A stretch of 64,000 nt of DNA. Origin: Methanomicrobiales archaeon. GTDB taxonomy: Archaea; Halobacteriota; Methanomicrobia; Methanomicrobiales; Methanoculleaceae. The position numbers and the translations under genes are program-made. Shown one piece after another: positions 1-8,361 of this stretch. How positions within the stretch are numbered: position 1 is the first letter of the stretch; the number at the start of each line of letters is the position of its first letter. Under the pieces are notes generated by a model. It did not search any database. It was given only the letters and a program-made list of their open reading frames with translations, and was not told the DNA's origin. The stretch is from the NCBI GenBank assembly GCA_012511245.1, contig JAAZGM010000134.1, forward strand, positions 1 to 64,000. The letters are read 5' to 3'.

Positions 1-54
1 TCCAGAACGGGGTTTCAGCAAAACAGAGTTAGCAGAGCCACGATTTAGGGGGGA

Positions 55-1023
55 TCACGGCTCGAAGTCCATCACGACGGCGGAGTGGTCGCTCAACCCC
101 TGCCCCCGCAGGTCGTGGAGGTACCAGCACGCCGTAGGGTTGAGGCGCGCGGATGCGAAGATATGGTCGTAGCGCTTGCACTTCGGGACGTCCTCGGGTC
201 CGCGGTCGGGGCACCAGCTGTACTCCCTTGCCTGGTAGCCGTGGAGCTTCCGGAAGACGTCGGGGAGGTCGTACTCCGCGAGACCGGGGAGGACGTTCAT
301 CTCGGCGTTATACCACCACCTTCTCGGGCGGCCGAGATACTCATCGCTCTCGGAGATCGTGGTGGTGTAGGTTTTGTCCGGGATGATGTCGCGATAGAAG
401 GGCACGATCGTCCCGTCCGGGAGTTCTGCCTCCGGGATATGGAGGTCGCCGCAGAATATTCGTGGTCGTGCAGATTGAACGGCGAGGTGCCGGTATATCC
501 CTACCAGCGTCTCGGCCTTGGCGATCTCATTTCTCCTGCTTCCTATCGCAGTCGGTACATGGGCGTTGTGAATCTCAAACTCACCTGTGGGCGCGTTGAT
601 GACGGCGGAGACCACACGCTGCCTCCATGGGATATCGAAGTTGAGCGGATTCAGTGGCGTGAGGGGATACCTGCTCGCGATCAAGCACCCATATTCCTTT
701 GCTTCGCCGGGAGGTGAGTACTGTTCTGAGAGCCGGGAGATGTTGTATGCAAATTGAAAAGGGTCGTTTGTACCCCGTGCACGGAGGTCGTTCAACCGCT
801 CGGCCATGTAAGCCACCCGCGCGATCTCGACCAGCGCAAGGCTGTCAACGGAGTAGAGCAGCCCGTATTTCTCCAGTTCTTCCCGGAAGAGCGGCAGTGT
901 CCGGTCAGTCACTTCCTGGAAAGCGATGATGTCAGGCGAGTGTTGGCAGACTGCTTCGACCTTCTTCTCCACGCTCTTTGGACCGGAGCGAAAGAGATCC
1001 ACGTTCCATGATATTAGCCGCAT
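55..1023 (-). CDS. endonuclease/exonuclease/phosphatase (EEP) superfamily protein
   Basis: A 322-residue protein with the EEP fold layout of metal-dependent phosphodiesterases (DNase I, AP endonuclease, sphingomyelinase relatives). Visible motifs are SWNV at residues 5-8, AFQEV with the metal-binding Glu37, IHNAHVP at 151-157, CGDLHIP at 191-197, YDHIF near 285 and SDHSAVV near the C-terminus. The usual GDxN motif reads GDLH here, so the Asn that normally contacts the phosphate is His195. There is no signal peptide, so it is probably cytoplasmic. It is the first gene in the window and lies 3' of recQ on the same strand, with 74 bases between them. The substrate cannot be told from sequence. 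Confidence 0.85.
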   Translation of the reverse strand: MRLISWNVDLFRSGPKSVEKKVEAVCQHSPDIIAFQEVTDRTLPLFREELEKYGLLYSVDSLALVEIARVAYMAERLNDLRARGTNDPFQFAYNISRLSEQYSPPGEAKEYGCLIASRYPLTPLNPLNFDIPWRQRVVSAVINAPTGEFEIHNAHVPTAIGSRRNEIAKAETLVGIYRHLAVQSARPRIFCGDLHIPEAELPDGTIVPFYRDIIPDKTYTTTISESDEYLGRPRRWWYNAEMNVLPGLAEYDLPDVFRKLHGYQAREYSWCPDRGPEDVPKCKRYDHIFASARLNPTACWYLHDLRGQGLSDHSAVVMDFEP

Positions 1024-1097
1024 ATGCCCTGTACATGGGATGTAGGCACTCCTTGTTCTTTAAGACATCGAGTTAGGGATGATTATACCGGGCGGGA

Positions 1098-2912
1098 TCA
1101 CCTGTTTCGCTGTTCAGGCCCAATCCCGTGTTCCGCACAGTGCTTATCGATGGCATCGAGGAACCTTCTCCCGTAACGCTCCAGTTTTGCCTCACTGACG
1201 CCATATGTCCGGAGGAAGGCTGCGCTGGTCGCGGGGTAGGACGCTGCCATCTCCTTGAGGCTTCTGTCGTGGAAGACGACGAATGGCGGCACATGGTCAA
1301 GATCGGCAACGACCTTCCGGAGTCGGCGGAGCCTGAGGAAGAGTTCTTCGTCGTGGTCATCCCCGGCCTGTACCGAAACGATCCCCTCCGGGTGTGGTTC
1401 TGCGAGCGGCACCGGGACGGTTCCTGCGAGCACCTCACGACTCCGGCCGTTCAACACAAGGGTTGGGTACCTGCCGCCGGTCGATGTGATGACTCCCTTT
1501 CTCACCATCTCCTGGATGAAGAGCAGCCACTGGTCGCGGGTGTAGCTCCTGCCGGAACCGTAGACCGGGAGCCGGTCATGTCTGTTTTCGCGGATCTTTG
1601 CGCTCCTTGAGCCTGTGAGGACGTCGGCGATGTAAGATGCGCCAAACCTCTCTCCCGTCTCGCGGATGCAGGTTATGATCGCCGATGCGGCATCCGTCCC
1701 ATCAAAGACCCGGGTCTCTGTCTCACAACGGTCGCATGCGCCGCATCGCTCCTCGGGGTAGGGTTCCCCGAAGTAGGCGAGCAAGAACTTCCTCCGGCAC
1801 CCGGTGGTCTCGCAGTAGTCGAGCATCGTTCCGGCCTTGCGGTAGGCGATATCCTTCTGCGCCGCAGTAGAGTACTCCTTCTCGATGATGTAGCGGATTG
1901 TGCCGTAGTCGCCACGACTGTAGAAGAGGATGCAGTCGGCAGCCTCTCCGTCCCTCCCCGCCCTGCCGGTCTCCTGGTAGTAGGACTCGATATCCTTTGG
2001 GAGATCGGTGTGGATGACGAACCGGACGTCCGGTTTGTCGATCCCCATGCCAAAGGCGACGGTGGCGCAGATGATCGCAACATCACCGCGGGAGAAGGCC
2101 TCCTGGTGCTCCGCGCGGACGGCGTCGGGGAGGCCGGCATGGTAGGGCAGCGCCGAGAACCCCTTGTCCTGCAGTTTCTTCGCGAGTTCCTCTGTTGCCT
2201 TCTGGGAGAAGCAGTATATGATCCCGGCGTCGCTTCGGTGTTCGGTGAGGTATGTGATCAGGCGTGGGAAGTAACGTGCCTTTGGCACCACCCGGTAGGT
2301 GAGGTTTTTGCGGTTAAAACTCCCGACAAACCTGACCGGATTTGAGAGAGCGAGTTCGGTCGCGATGTCGTTCTGGACGGCGGGGATGGCGGTCGCGGTC
2401 AGGGCGATGATGGGAACCGTGGGAAACCGCTCTTTGAGCAGACGGAGACGGCGATACTCGGGACGGAAGTTATGTCCCCACATAGATATGCAGTGCGCCT
2501 CGTCGACGGCGATGAGCCGGACGTTTGCTTTTTTGATGAGCGCGAGGAAGGATGACTGCACCGCCCGCTCAGGGGAGACGTAGAGGATCCTGATGCGGCC
2601 TTCGAGGATCACCCGCTCGATGATCTTCTGCTCCCCGTAGCCGAGCGAACTGTTGATCGTTGCGGCCGCAACACCGTTTGCGCGGAGGCTGTCAACCTGG
2701 TCCTTCATCAGGGCGATGAGCGGGGAGACGACGACCGTAAGACCGCCCAGGACGAGCGCCGGGAGCTGGTAGCAGAGGGATTTGCCGCCCCCGGTCGCCA
2801 TGACGGCGAGGACGTCGCGCCCGGCAAGGACGGCGTCGACGATCTCCTCCTGGTGGGGACGAAACGCAGTATAGCCGAAGTACCTCTCAAGAACAGTGTA
2901 TTTTGTGTCCAT
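1098..2912 (-). CDS. recQ: RecQ-family ATP-dependent DNA helicase
   Basis: A 604-residue 3'-5' DNA helicase of the RecQ family, which unwinds forked and recombination intermediates. Walker A (ATGGGKSLCYQ) is at residues 39-49 and the DEAH box at 137-140, followed by CISMWGHNFRPEYRRL, the RecQ aromatic-rich loop (usual form GHDFRPEY). Next come helicase motifs IV-VI (QETGRAGRDG), a zinc-binding Cys cluster (CETTGC...CGACDRC), a winged-helix region, and a C-terminal HRDC domain (FLRLRRLRKVVADLDHVPPFVVF). The Met at 2912 is chosen because the open frame upstream runs antisense to a small conserved gene and has no RecQ homology. All domains of a full-length RecQ are present. Confidence 0.95.
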   Translation of the reverse strand: MDTKYTVLERYFGYTAFRPHQEEIVDAVLAGRDVLAVMATGGGKSLCYQLPALVLGGLTVVVSPLIALMKDQVDSLRANGVAAATINSSLGYGEQKIIERVILEGRIRILYVSPERAVQSSFLALIKKANVRLIAVDEAHCISMWGHNFRPEYRRLRLLKERFPTVPIIALTATAIPAVQNDIATELALSNPVRFVGSFNRKNLTYRVVPKARYFPRLITYLTEHRSDAGIIYCFSQKATEELAKKLQDKGFSALPYHAGLPDAVRAEHQEAFSRGDVAIICATVAFGMGIDKPDVRFVIHTDLPKDIESYYQETGRAGRDGEAADCILFYSRGDYGTIRYIIEKEYSTAAQKDIAYRKAGTMLDYCETTGCRRKFLLAYFGEPYPEERCGACDRCETETRVFDGTDAASAIITCIRETGERFGASYIADVLTGSRSAKIRENRHDRLPVYGSGRSYTRDQWLLFIQEMVRKGVITSTGGRYPTLVLNGRSREVLAGTVPVPLAEPHPEGIVSVQAGDDHDEELFLRLRRLRKVVADLDHVPPFVVFHDRSLKEMAASYPATSAAFLRTYGVSEAKLERYGRRFLDAIDKHCAEHGIGPEQRNR

Positions 2913-2951
2913 TGCACCACGATGTCTGATCTGCTGATACAGTTGGGCGGG

Positions 2952-2978
2952 AACCGGGAAAGGTTTGTTGTCCCGGTT
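2952..2978. promoter_or_regulatory. inverted repeat between divergent recQ and small conserved gene
   Basis: AACCGGGA (2952-2959) and TCCCGGTT (2971-2978) form a perfect 8-bp inverted repeat with an 11-base spacer. It lies in the 138-base region between the divergent recQ start (2912) and the likely start of the next gene (3051). The position suits an operator for one or both genes. No regulator can be assigned. Confidence 0.35.
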
Positions 2979-3050
2979 GGTGGCAGAGAGATCTCCCGCA
3001 CCTCCCCTCCGTATCGAAGCGCATATCCGCGGGAGACGCAAGTACTTGAG

Positions 3051-3233
3051 ATGATGAAGAACGTCGATATGGTGGTCGAGAAGAACATCCTCACCATACG
3101 GGTAGATCTCGAAAAAGAGTTTGGAGCATCTAAGAGCGGGAAGTCGATAACAATCGCATCCACCGAGGGGAACGTCTCGGTGCCGGGGCACGAGGGGATC
3201 AAGATCGGGCTGAACATCTACCGGGCGAAGTGA
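3051..3233 (+). CDS. small conserved protein of unknown function
   Basis: A 60-residue protein with core VEKNILTIRVDL...SKSGKSITIASTEGNVSVPG...IKIGLNIYRAK. I recall similar short proteins in archaea and bacteria with a leading beta strand, a PSKSGK(S/T) motif, an (I/V)ASTxGN motif and a closing V(G/K)xNxY strand; no function is known to me. The frame is open back to 2922 (103 residues from that ATG), but the conserved core begins after residue 43 of the longer form, and the longer form would start only 9 bases from the divergent recQ start. I therefore prefer the ATG pair at 3051/3054. The start is the main uncertainty. Confidence 0.6.
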   Translation: MMKNVDMVVEKNILTIRVDLEKEFGASKSGKSITIASTEGNVSVPGHEGIKIGLNIYRAK

Positions 3234-3241
3234 GCGGCCGG

Positions 3242-3931
3242 TCACGACCGGGCGGCGGCACACCGGATCTCCCCGTCAACCTCCCGGATCGGGCAACAGT
3301 CGCAAAGCGGGGATTTTTTGCAGATGGCGCTTCCCAGGCGCACGATCTGGGCATGGTAGTCGTTGAAGAGCCCCACGTCCGGGCTGAGGTTCTCAGTAAA
3401 GAGGCGTTGCGTCTGATCATAGGATGTTTCTTCGGGGAGGAGGCCGTAGCGTGAAAATATCCGCCGGGTGTAGGCGTCGACGACGAAGACCGGTTTCTCA
3501 CAGGCATACAGCAGGATAGAGTCCACCGTCTCCTTCCCGAGCCCCCGGACGGAGAGGAGACGCTCGCGAAGAGTGCCGGTCTCTACCGCCGCCATCGTTG
3601 CCGGGTCGCCGCCGAACTCTGCGACGTAAACTCCTGAAAACTCCCTGATCCGCTCAGCCTTCAGGTTGTAGAACCGGGAGGGAACGATCAGGCGGGCAAC
3701 CTCGGTGGTGTCGGCAGCGGCGAGGAGGTGGGGATCGAGCATCCCGGCATCTTCGAGGTTCCGGATGGCCTGTGCCGCGTTCGTCCAGGAGACATTCTGG
3801 GTGAGGATCGCGCCGATCATCGTCTCAAACGGTGTCTCTGCAGGCCACCAGCGCTGGTGGCCGAACGCTGCAAAGAGGGCATCATAGATCCGGATAAGTT
3901 CGTCGGTGAGGCATGCTGCCATCAATGCCAC
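3242..3931 (-). CDS. endonuclease III-like HhH-GPD DNA glycosylase (MagIII/Nth type)
   Basis: A 229-residue base-excision-repair glycosylase. It has an HhH-GPD domain: the ILTQNVSW segment near residue 45, the hairpin LLSVRGLGKETVDSILLYA at about 128-146, and the catalytic Asp in FVVDAYTRR at about 152-160. A Cys-rich tail (CKKSPLCDCCPI...C) resembles the 4Fe-4S loop of endonuclease III, although the spacing is not the canonical C-x6-C-x2-C-x5-C. GLGKES/T hairpins are typical of the 3-methyladenine glycosylase (MagIII) branch, so alkylated bases are as likely a substrate as oxidised pyrimidines. The start overlaps the nadE end by 10 bases; starting at Met4 (3922) would leave only a 1-base overlap. 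The two are probably cotranscribed. Confidence 0.85.
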   Translation of the reverse strand: MALMAACLTDELIRIYDALFAAFGHQRWWPAETPFETMIGAILTQNVSWTNAAQAIRNLEDAGMLDPHLLAAADTTEVARLIVPSRFYNLKAERIREFSGVYVAEFGGDPATMAAVETGTLRERLLSVRGLGKETVDSILLYACEKPVFVVDAYTRRIFSRYGLLPEETSYDQTQRLFTENLSPDVGLFNDYHAQIVRLGSAICKKSPLCDCCPIREVDGEIRCAAARS

Positions 3932-5514
3932 CAGGGTTTTGCGGCGATCGGCATATGCCAGTCGGTGCCGAACGCTCTCTCGCTCACCCGTATCCCCGGT
4001 GGAGCCTGCCTGCGCTTGAACTCGGCTCGTTCGACCATCTTCACGATCCTGCGGACGGTCTCGTCCGGGTACCCGGCGGCGATGATCTCATCCGGCGATT
4101 CAAGACAGTCGATATGGCGGTGGAGGATCGCATCGAGGAGATCGTAGGGAGGGAGGACCTCCTGATCGGTCTGGCCGGGCCGAAGTTCTGCGGAGGGCGG
4201 TTTTTCGAGCACCCGGCCGGGGATGACGTGCTCCTTCATGTTCAGCCACCGGGCAACCCGGTAGACCGTCCCCTTCGGGAGATCGGCGATAACAGCCAGC
4301 CCCCCCGCTGCATCCCCATACAGCGTGGAGTAGCCGACCGCAGTCTCCGATCTGTTCCCCGTGGAGAGGAGCATGGAGCCGAATTTGTTCGATATGGCCA
4401 TCAGGATCACTGCCCGGATCCTGGCCTGCAGGTTCTCTTCGGCAATGCCGCGGGAAAGCCCGGTGAAGATCTCCGCAAGGGCGCAATCAAACGCCTCCAT
4501 CATCGGGGTTATCGGGATACTGCACGTCCTGATCCCGAGGTTCTCTGCAAGTTCCTGCGCATCCTCAACGCTTTCTGTGGAGGTGTAGGGGGAGGGAAGG
4601 AGCACCCCGAGGACGTTCTCCGGCCCGAGCGCCCGGGCGGCTATGGCGGCCACTAGCGACGAGTCTATCCCGCCGGAGAGGCCGAGGTGGACGGACGTAA
4701 ATCCACATTTATGGATGTAGTCACGGGTGCCGAGGACCAGCGCCTGCCAGATCTCCGCTTCGGGTGCAGGGTCATCGGGAACGGCTGCCTGCGGAATAGG
4801 AGAGGCGAGATTGACCGTTACGATATCCCCAGCAAAGGCCGTTCCACGGCCGATGAGAGTCCCATCGGCAGAAAACGCAACGCTCCGGCCATCGAAGACC
4901 AGATCATCGTTTCCACCGACGAGGTTTGCTGATACGACTGCAACCCGGTTCTCCCTTGCAAGCCGGGAGAGCGCCTCTTCGCGCAGACGTTGTTTCCCTG
5001 CAGCGAACGGGGATGCTGCGAGGTTCACGATCACATCCGGTGCCGGGTGACCGCACAGGACTTCCTCACCGATAGAGACCCCGACAGTCTTCTTGCCGAT
5101 CAGGAAGGGTTCGGGTTCTTCAGCTGCCGGTTTGAAGTAGCGCCCCTCATCGAGCGGGCCGAAGGAGAGTCTGGTCTTCTGAAAAGTTCGCTCCACCACC
5201 CCGTTCCTGAGGAGGGCGGCGGCATTGAAGAGTGGGCGGGTGGTTCCGGCGGATTTTGGTTCGGCGAAACCGACGAGAACCGGTGGTGCGCCGGCGAGTC
5301 TTGCGGCAAGGTCGTCGAGGACGGCAATGCTTCTGGTTATGAATCCAGCCTGCAGGAGCAGGTCCCGGGGAGGGCAGCCGGTCAGGGAGAGTTCCGGGGC
5401 AACGATCAGATCCGGCCGGTAACGTGACGCCTCATATGTGCCTGCCACAATCCTGTCGGCGTTGCCGGCAAGGTCGCCGACGACCGTGTTCACCTGGAGG
5501 AGCGAGATCTTCAT
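3922..5514 (-). CDS. nadE: NAD+ synthase with N-terminal nitrilase-like domain
   Basis: A 530-residue NAD+ synthase that amidates nicotinate adenine dinucleotide using ATP. The N-terminal half is a nitrilase/glutaminase domain with catalytic Glu41 (APELSLTG) and Lys113 (FQKTRLSFGPLDEGRYF). The position of the catalytic Cys (consensus GVxICEDxW) reads GVSIGEEVL, so it is Gly149. The C-terminal synthetase domain has the PP-loop SGGIDSS at 280-286 and an intact GNRSE region. The length matches two-domain glutamine-dependent enzymes. With Cys lost, glutamine hydrolysis is doubtful and the enzyme may use free ammonia (inference). It is followed by the glycosylase gene with a short overlap. Confidence 0.93.
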   Translation of the reverse strand: MKISLLQVNTVVGDLAGNADRIVAGTYEASRYRPDLIVAPELSLTGCPPRDLLLQAGFITRSIAVLDDLAARLAGAPPVLVGFAEPKSAGTTRPLFNAAALLRNGVVERTFQKTRLSFGPLDEGRYFKPAAEEPEPFLIGKKTVGVSIGEEVLCGHPAPDVIVNLAASPFAAGKQRLREEALSRLARENRVAVVSANLVGGNDDLVFDGRSVAFSADGTLIGRGTAFAGDIVTVNLASPIPQAAVPDDPAPEAEIWQALVLGTRDYIHKCGFTSVHLGLSGGIDSSLVAAIAARALGPENVLGVLLPSPYTSTESVEDAQELAENLGIRTCSIPITPMMEAFDCALAEIFTGLSRGIAEENLQARIRAVILMAISNKFGSMLLSTGNRSETAVGYSTLYGDAAGGLAVIADLPKGTVYRVARWLNMKEHVIPGRVLEKPPSAELRPGQTDQEVLPPYDLLDAILHRHIDCLESPDEIIAAGYPDETVRRIVKMVERAEFKRRQAPPGIRVSERAFGTDWHMPIAAKPWWH

Positions 5515-5633
5515 GGCTATTCCCCGATCATCCTGATCAGTAATGGCGGAACGGATAGCATATGCCTTTGCATGTCTGTATCTTCGTGAGGTGAAGGGTT
5601 CTGGGAGCCCGGTTGCCTGCGCCCACCGATCAC

Positions 5634-5648
5634 ATCCCTTTTAAGGGC
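5634..5648 (+). promoter_or_regulatory. possible promoter of the sensor-kinase locus
   Basis: An AT-rich CCCTTTTAAGGG box, itself a short palindrome, lies about 30 bases upstream of an ATG at 5676. That spacing fits an archaeal TATA element and a start at 5676. This supports the idea that the sensor-kinase gene originally began there and is now out of frame with its body. Confidence 0.3.
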
Positions 5649-5743
5649 CAAAAGTCAATGCGCCTTGTAGAGACTATGCAACGAGCATGCCGCAGAGCGG
5701 TATCCCCGGTCTGGCTATTCGGAGAGCTGACCGCACTCCGTAA

Positions 5744-7102
5744 CCGTATCCGGAGGCGAGCATCCTGATCACCGGCCGCCCCCGGTCTGAATGGAAGAAT
5801 ACCCGGCTTCTCCTGCTTGCAGCCTCAATTCTTGCTGCTTTTGCCGCAAACGCCGCCGGGCTCTTCGCTGGTATCACCATCGTCCTCCCGCATCTCCTGT
5901 ACCTGCCGATCATCCTTGCCGCCTACTGGTTCCCCCGTCGTGGTATCCCCATAGCGATCGCCCTTGCCCTCGGATACCTGGCACTGGGTCTGCCCTTCAC
6001 CGGAGGAGAGACCGGAGCGATCGTCTCGGTACTTGCGCGTGCCGGGGTCTTTGCCGCCATCGGCATCGTGGTATCGCTTCTTTCTCTTCGGTTGCGGGAG
6101 CAGGAAGAACGATATCGTGGGATATTCGACAACTCAGAGGCAGGGACGTTCGTCGTTGCCCCGGGAGAGTCCGGGCCGTACATCGAGGAGGCAAATTACG
6201 TGGGTGCCGCGCTCCTTGGGCTTGCGGCGAAGAGCCTGGTCGGGAAAGAGATCACCGGGTTCTTCGATGACTCCGGCGCCTGGGAGGCGTTAAAGACGGA
6301 GATCGACCGGAACGGCACTGTCTACGAATATGAGACGACGCTCCTCCGGATCGATGGAACAGCCGTTCAGGTGCTCATATCGGCCGGCCGGCTCCCCGGT
6401 GAACGGATCGTTCTCACACTCGTCGATATCACCGCCCGGAAGAGCGCCGAGGGTGCACTCCGCCGGACAAACGCCAAACTGAATATGCTTGGAAACCTCA
6501 CCCGGAACGATCTCTCTGTGGCGGTATCAGGGCTTCTTGAGCGGATCGCTGCAGGGATGAAAGAGTTCGACGATCCGGCCGTCCGCCTGCACCTGGAGGC
6601 CATATCAGAGGATGCCCGGATTGTGCAACGGCGCGCGGAGATCACCCGCGACTACCAGGATCTCGGCCTCCGGTCGCCGGGCTGGCAGCCGGTTCAGAGG
6701 GTGATCCTGGAAACAACGTCGTGTCTGTTGCTCCCGGGTATATCCGTCCGTTCCTGGGTTGAACGGCTCGAGGTCTTCGCTGACCCGATGCTCGACCGGG
6801 TCTTCTCGAACCTGATCGAGAACGCTGTCCGGCATGGGGGGACCGTGTCCTCGGTCGTCATCACCTACCAGATCCTCGGCGATGGCCTCACGATCTCCGT
6901 CGAAGATGACGGCAAGGGGATCCCTGAGGCGGAAAAGGAGCGGATCTTTGATTACGGTATCGGAACCGAGGGTGGGCTCGGGCTCTTCCTCGTCCGGGAG
7001 ATCCTGACCATCACGGATATGACGATCCGGGAGATTGGAACGCCCGGCAAAGGAGCGCGGTTTGAGATATATGTACCCCCGGGCGGGTATCGGATAGTCT
7101 GA
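5744..7102 (+). CDS. membrane PAS sensor histidine kinase, 5' end disrupted, H-box His missing
   Basis: The frame from 5744 encodes two or three hydrophobic segments (LLLLAASILAAFAANAAGL, LPHLLYLPIILAAYW, and a helix ending at IGIVVS). These are followed by a PAS domain (EERYRGIFDNSEAGTFVV onward) and a HATPase_c domain with N box NLIENAVRHG, G1 box DDGKGIP and GLGLFLVREI. This matches a kinase type common in Methanomicrobiales. There is no ATG, GTG or TTG between the stop at 5741 and Met 6068, which lies after the membrane region. An ATG at 5676 opens 30 codons in another frame that would join after one frameshift near 5760. The H-box TRHD reads TRND (Asn codon 6506-6508). It could be a degenerate kinase or a decaying gene. 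Ten bases separate it from the next gene. Confidence 0.7.
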   Translation, partial: PYPEASILITGRPRSEWKNTRLLLLAASILAAFAANAAGLFAGITIVLPHLLYLPIILAAYWFPRRGIPIAIALALGYLALGLPFTGGETGAIVSVLARAGVFAAIGIVVSLLSLRLREQEERYRGIFDNSEAGTFVVAPGESGPYIEEANYVGAALLGLAAKSLVGKEITGFFDDSGAWEALKTEIDRNGTVYEYETTLLRIDGTAVQVLISAGRLPGERIVLTLVDITARKSAEGALRRTNAKLNMLGNLTRNDLSVAVSGLLERIAAGMKEFDDPAVRLHLEAISEDARIVQRRAEITRDYQDLGLRSPGWQPVQRVILETTSCLLLPGISVRSWVERLEVFADPMLDRVFSNLIENAVRHGGTVSSVVITYQILGDGLTISVEDDGKGIPEAEKERIFDYGIGTEGGLGLFLVREILTITDMTIREIGTPGKGARFEIYVPPGGYRIV

Positions 7103-7111
7103 GGCAGAAGT

Positions 7112-8344
7112 ATGTTTGCAAAGGTGCTTATTCCAACAGACCTCTCCAGAGCCTCATTCATTGCGGCAGAGCGGATCGGCGAGATCCCGGGCGTCCGTGA
7201 GGTCATCCTCATCCACGTCAGGGGATCGGCTGCCTCTTCGCCTTCTGATGAGGGTACACTCCAGCAGATACGGGAAGTTGTGCAGAGGCAGGGGTTCCCC
7301 GTCGAGGTGGTGGTTGCGGAGGACGATGGGACCGGTGTCCCGGCGCTGATTCTCAGGGCAGCCGCAGATGTGGGGGCAAACCTGATCGCGATGGGGATCA
7401 GGGATCAGGGGCTCCTCCGGAACCTCTTCTCCGGCAACGTCGCGGCCGCCGTGCTCCGGGATGCCCGGGTTCACGTTCTGATCATGCCCCAGTCAGCAGG
7501 GGCCGGGACACCGCTCTTCTCCCGGCTGCTGGTGCCGACCGATCTCTCCGATCCGGCACCTGAGGTCCGGTCGCTCCTTGGGGATGCAGCCGGAGGCGGG
7601 ACGGCGGCGTTCCTGCATGTCGTCGAACCCGGACGTTCTGGAACTGAGCAGGAGATCGCCGATCGGCTCGCCGCCCTGAAGAGCGTGTTTGCGGCCGCCG
7701 GGCGGGAGCCCGAACCGCTGGTGCGGACAGGAGACCCCGCGCGCACCATCTGTGCTGTGGCAAACGAGATGGGCGCATCCCTGGTCGCTATCCCGCGTAT
7801 AGGAAGGCGTGACGCCGCAGGCCCCGCTCCACTCGGGAGCGTCACGAGCGCTGTTGCAGGGTGTGTGCGCCAGCCGGTTCTGGTGCTGGCAGTCTCGATC
7901 CACCTGGAGATCGAGACCCGGGAACTCCGGAGCGATGAGTTCGGGCTCGCAGAAGAGATATGGGTCGATTACCATGAGTTGAAGGCTGACCTCGCGACCG
8001 ACCGGATATTCGGGGTCTTTGTGAACGGTGAACTGGTCTCCATCGCCAGGTGCCGCCGTCACCCTGACGGCTATGAGGTCGATGGCGTCTTCACCCCGGC
8101 CAGGTTCCGGGGCAGGGGATACGCCCGGCGGTCGATGGATGCACTCGTCGAGGCATGCCAGCACGACACCCTCTACATGCACTCTGTCAGGAACCTCGTC
8201 GACTTCTATGGGAAGTACGGTTTCATATCGATACCGGAGAGCGACCTCCCGCCGACGATCCGTGCAAGGTTTGCGTTTGCCCTCGGTGAGATGGAAGGGG
8301 CGAACGTCCAGCCGATGCGCCGGATTGCAGGAAGGTTCCGGTGA
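7112..8344 (+). CDS. fusion of two universal stress protein domains and a GNAT acetyltransferase
   Basis: A 410-residue protein with three modules. USP domain 1 is at about residues 1-132 (MFAKVLIPTDLS..., nucleotide loop MGIRDQGLLRNLFSGNVA). USP domain 2 is at about 135-262 (LFSRLLVPTDLSDPA..., loop IGRRDAAGPAPLGSVTSAV). A C-terminal GNAT domain spans about 265-395, with the acetyl-CoA loop RFRGRGYAR at about 331-339 and the later FYGKYGF strand. USP domains bind ATP or sense stress, and GNAT domains acetylate small molecules or proteins. The three-part fusion suggests ligand-controlled acetylation (inference). It follows the sensor kinase by 9 bases and is probably in the same transcript. 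The target is unknown. Confidence 0.85.
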   Translation: MFAKVLIPTDLSRASFIAAERIGEIPGVREVILIHVRGSAASSPSDEGTLQQIREVVQRQGFPVEVVVAEDDGTGVPALILRAAADVGANLIAMGIRDQGLLRNLFSGNVAAAVLRDARVHVLIMPQSAGAGTPLFSRLLVPTDLSDPAPEVRSLLGDAAGGGTAAFLHVVEPGRSGTEQEIADRLAALKSVFAAAGREPEPLVRTGDPARTICAVANEMGASLVAIPRIGRRDAAGPAPLGSVTSAVAGCVRQPVLVLAVSIHLEIETRELRSDEFGLAEEIWVDYHELKADLATDRIFGVFVNGELVSIARCRRHPDGYEVDGVFTPARFRGRGYARRSMDALVEACQHDTLYMHSVRNLVDFYGKYGFISIPESDLPPTIRARFAFALGEMEGANVQPMRRIAGRFR

Positions 8345-8361
8345 TAGAGGTTCGTCCCCTC

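Noticed and set aside
5791..6270. 159-codon frame overlapping the sensor-kinase N-terminus
   Set aside because: Cys/Arg/Pro-rich; the neighbouring frame gives proper membrane helices and a PAS domain.
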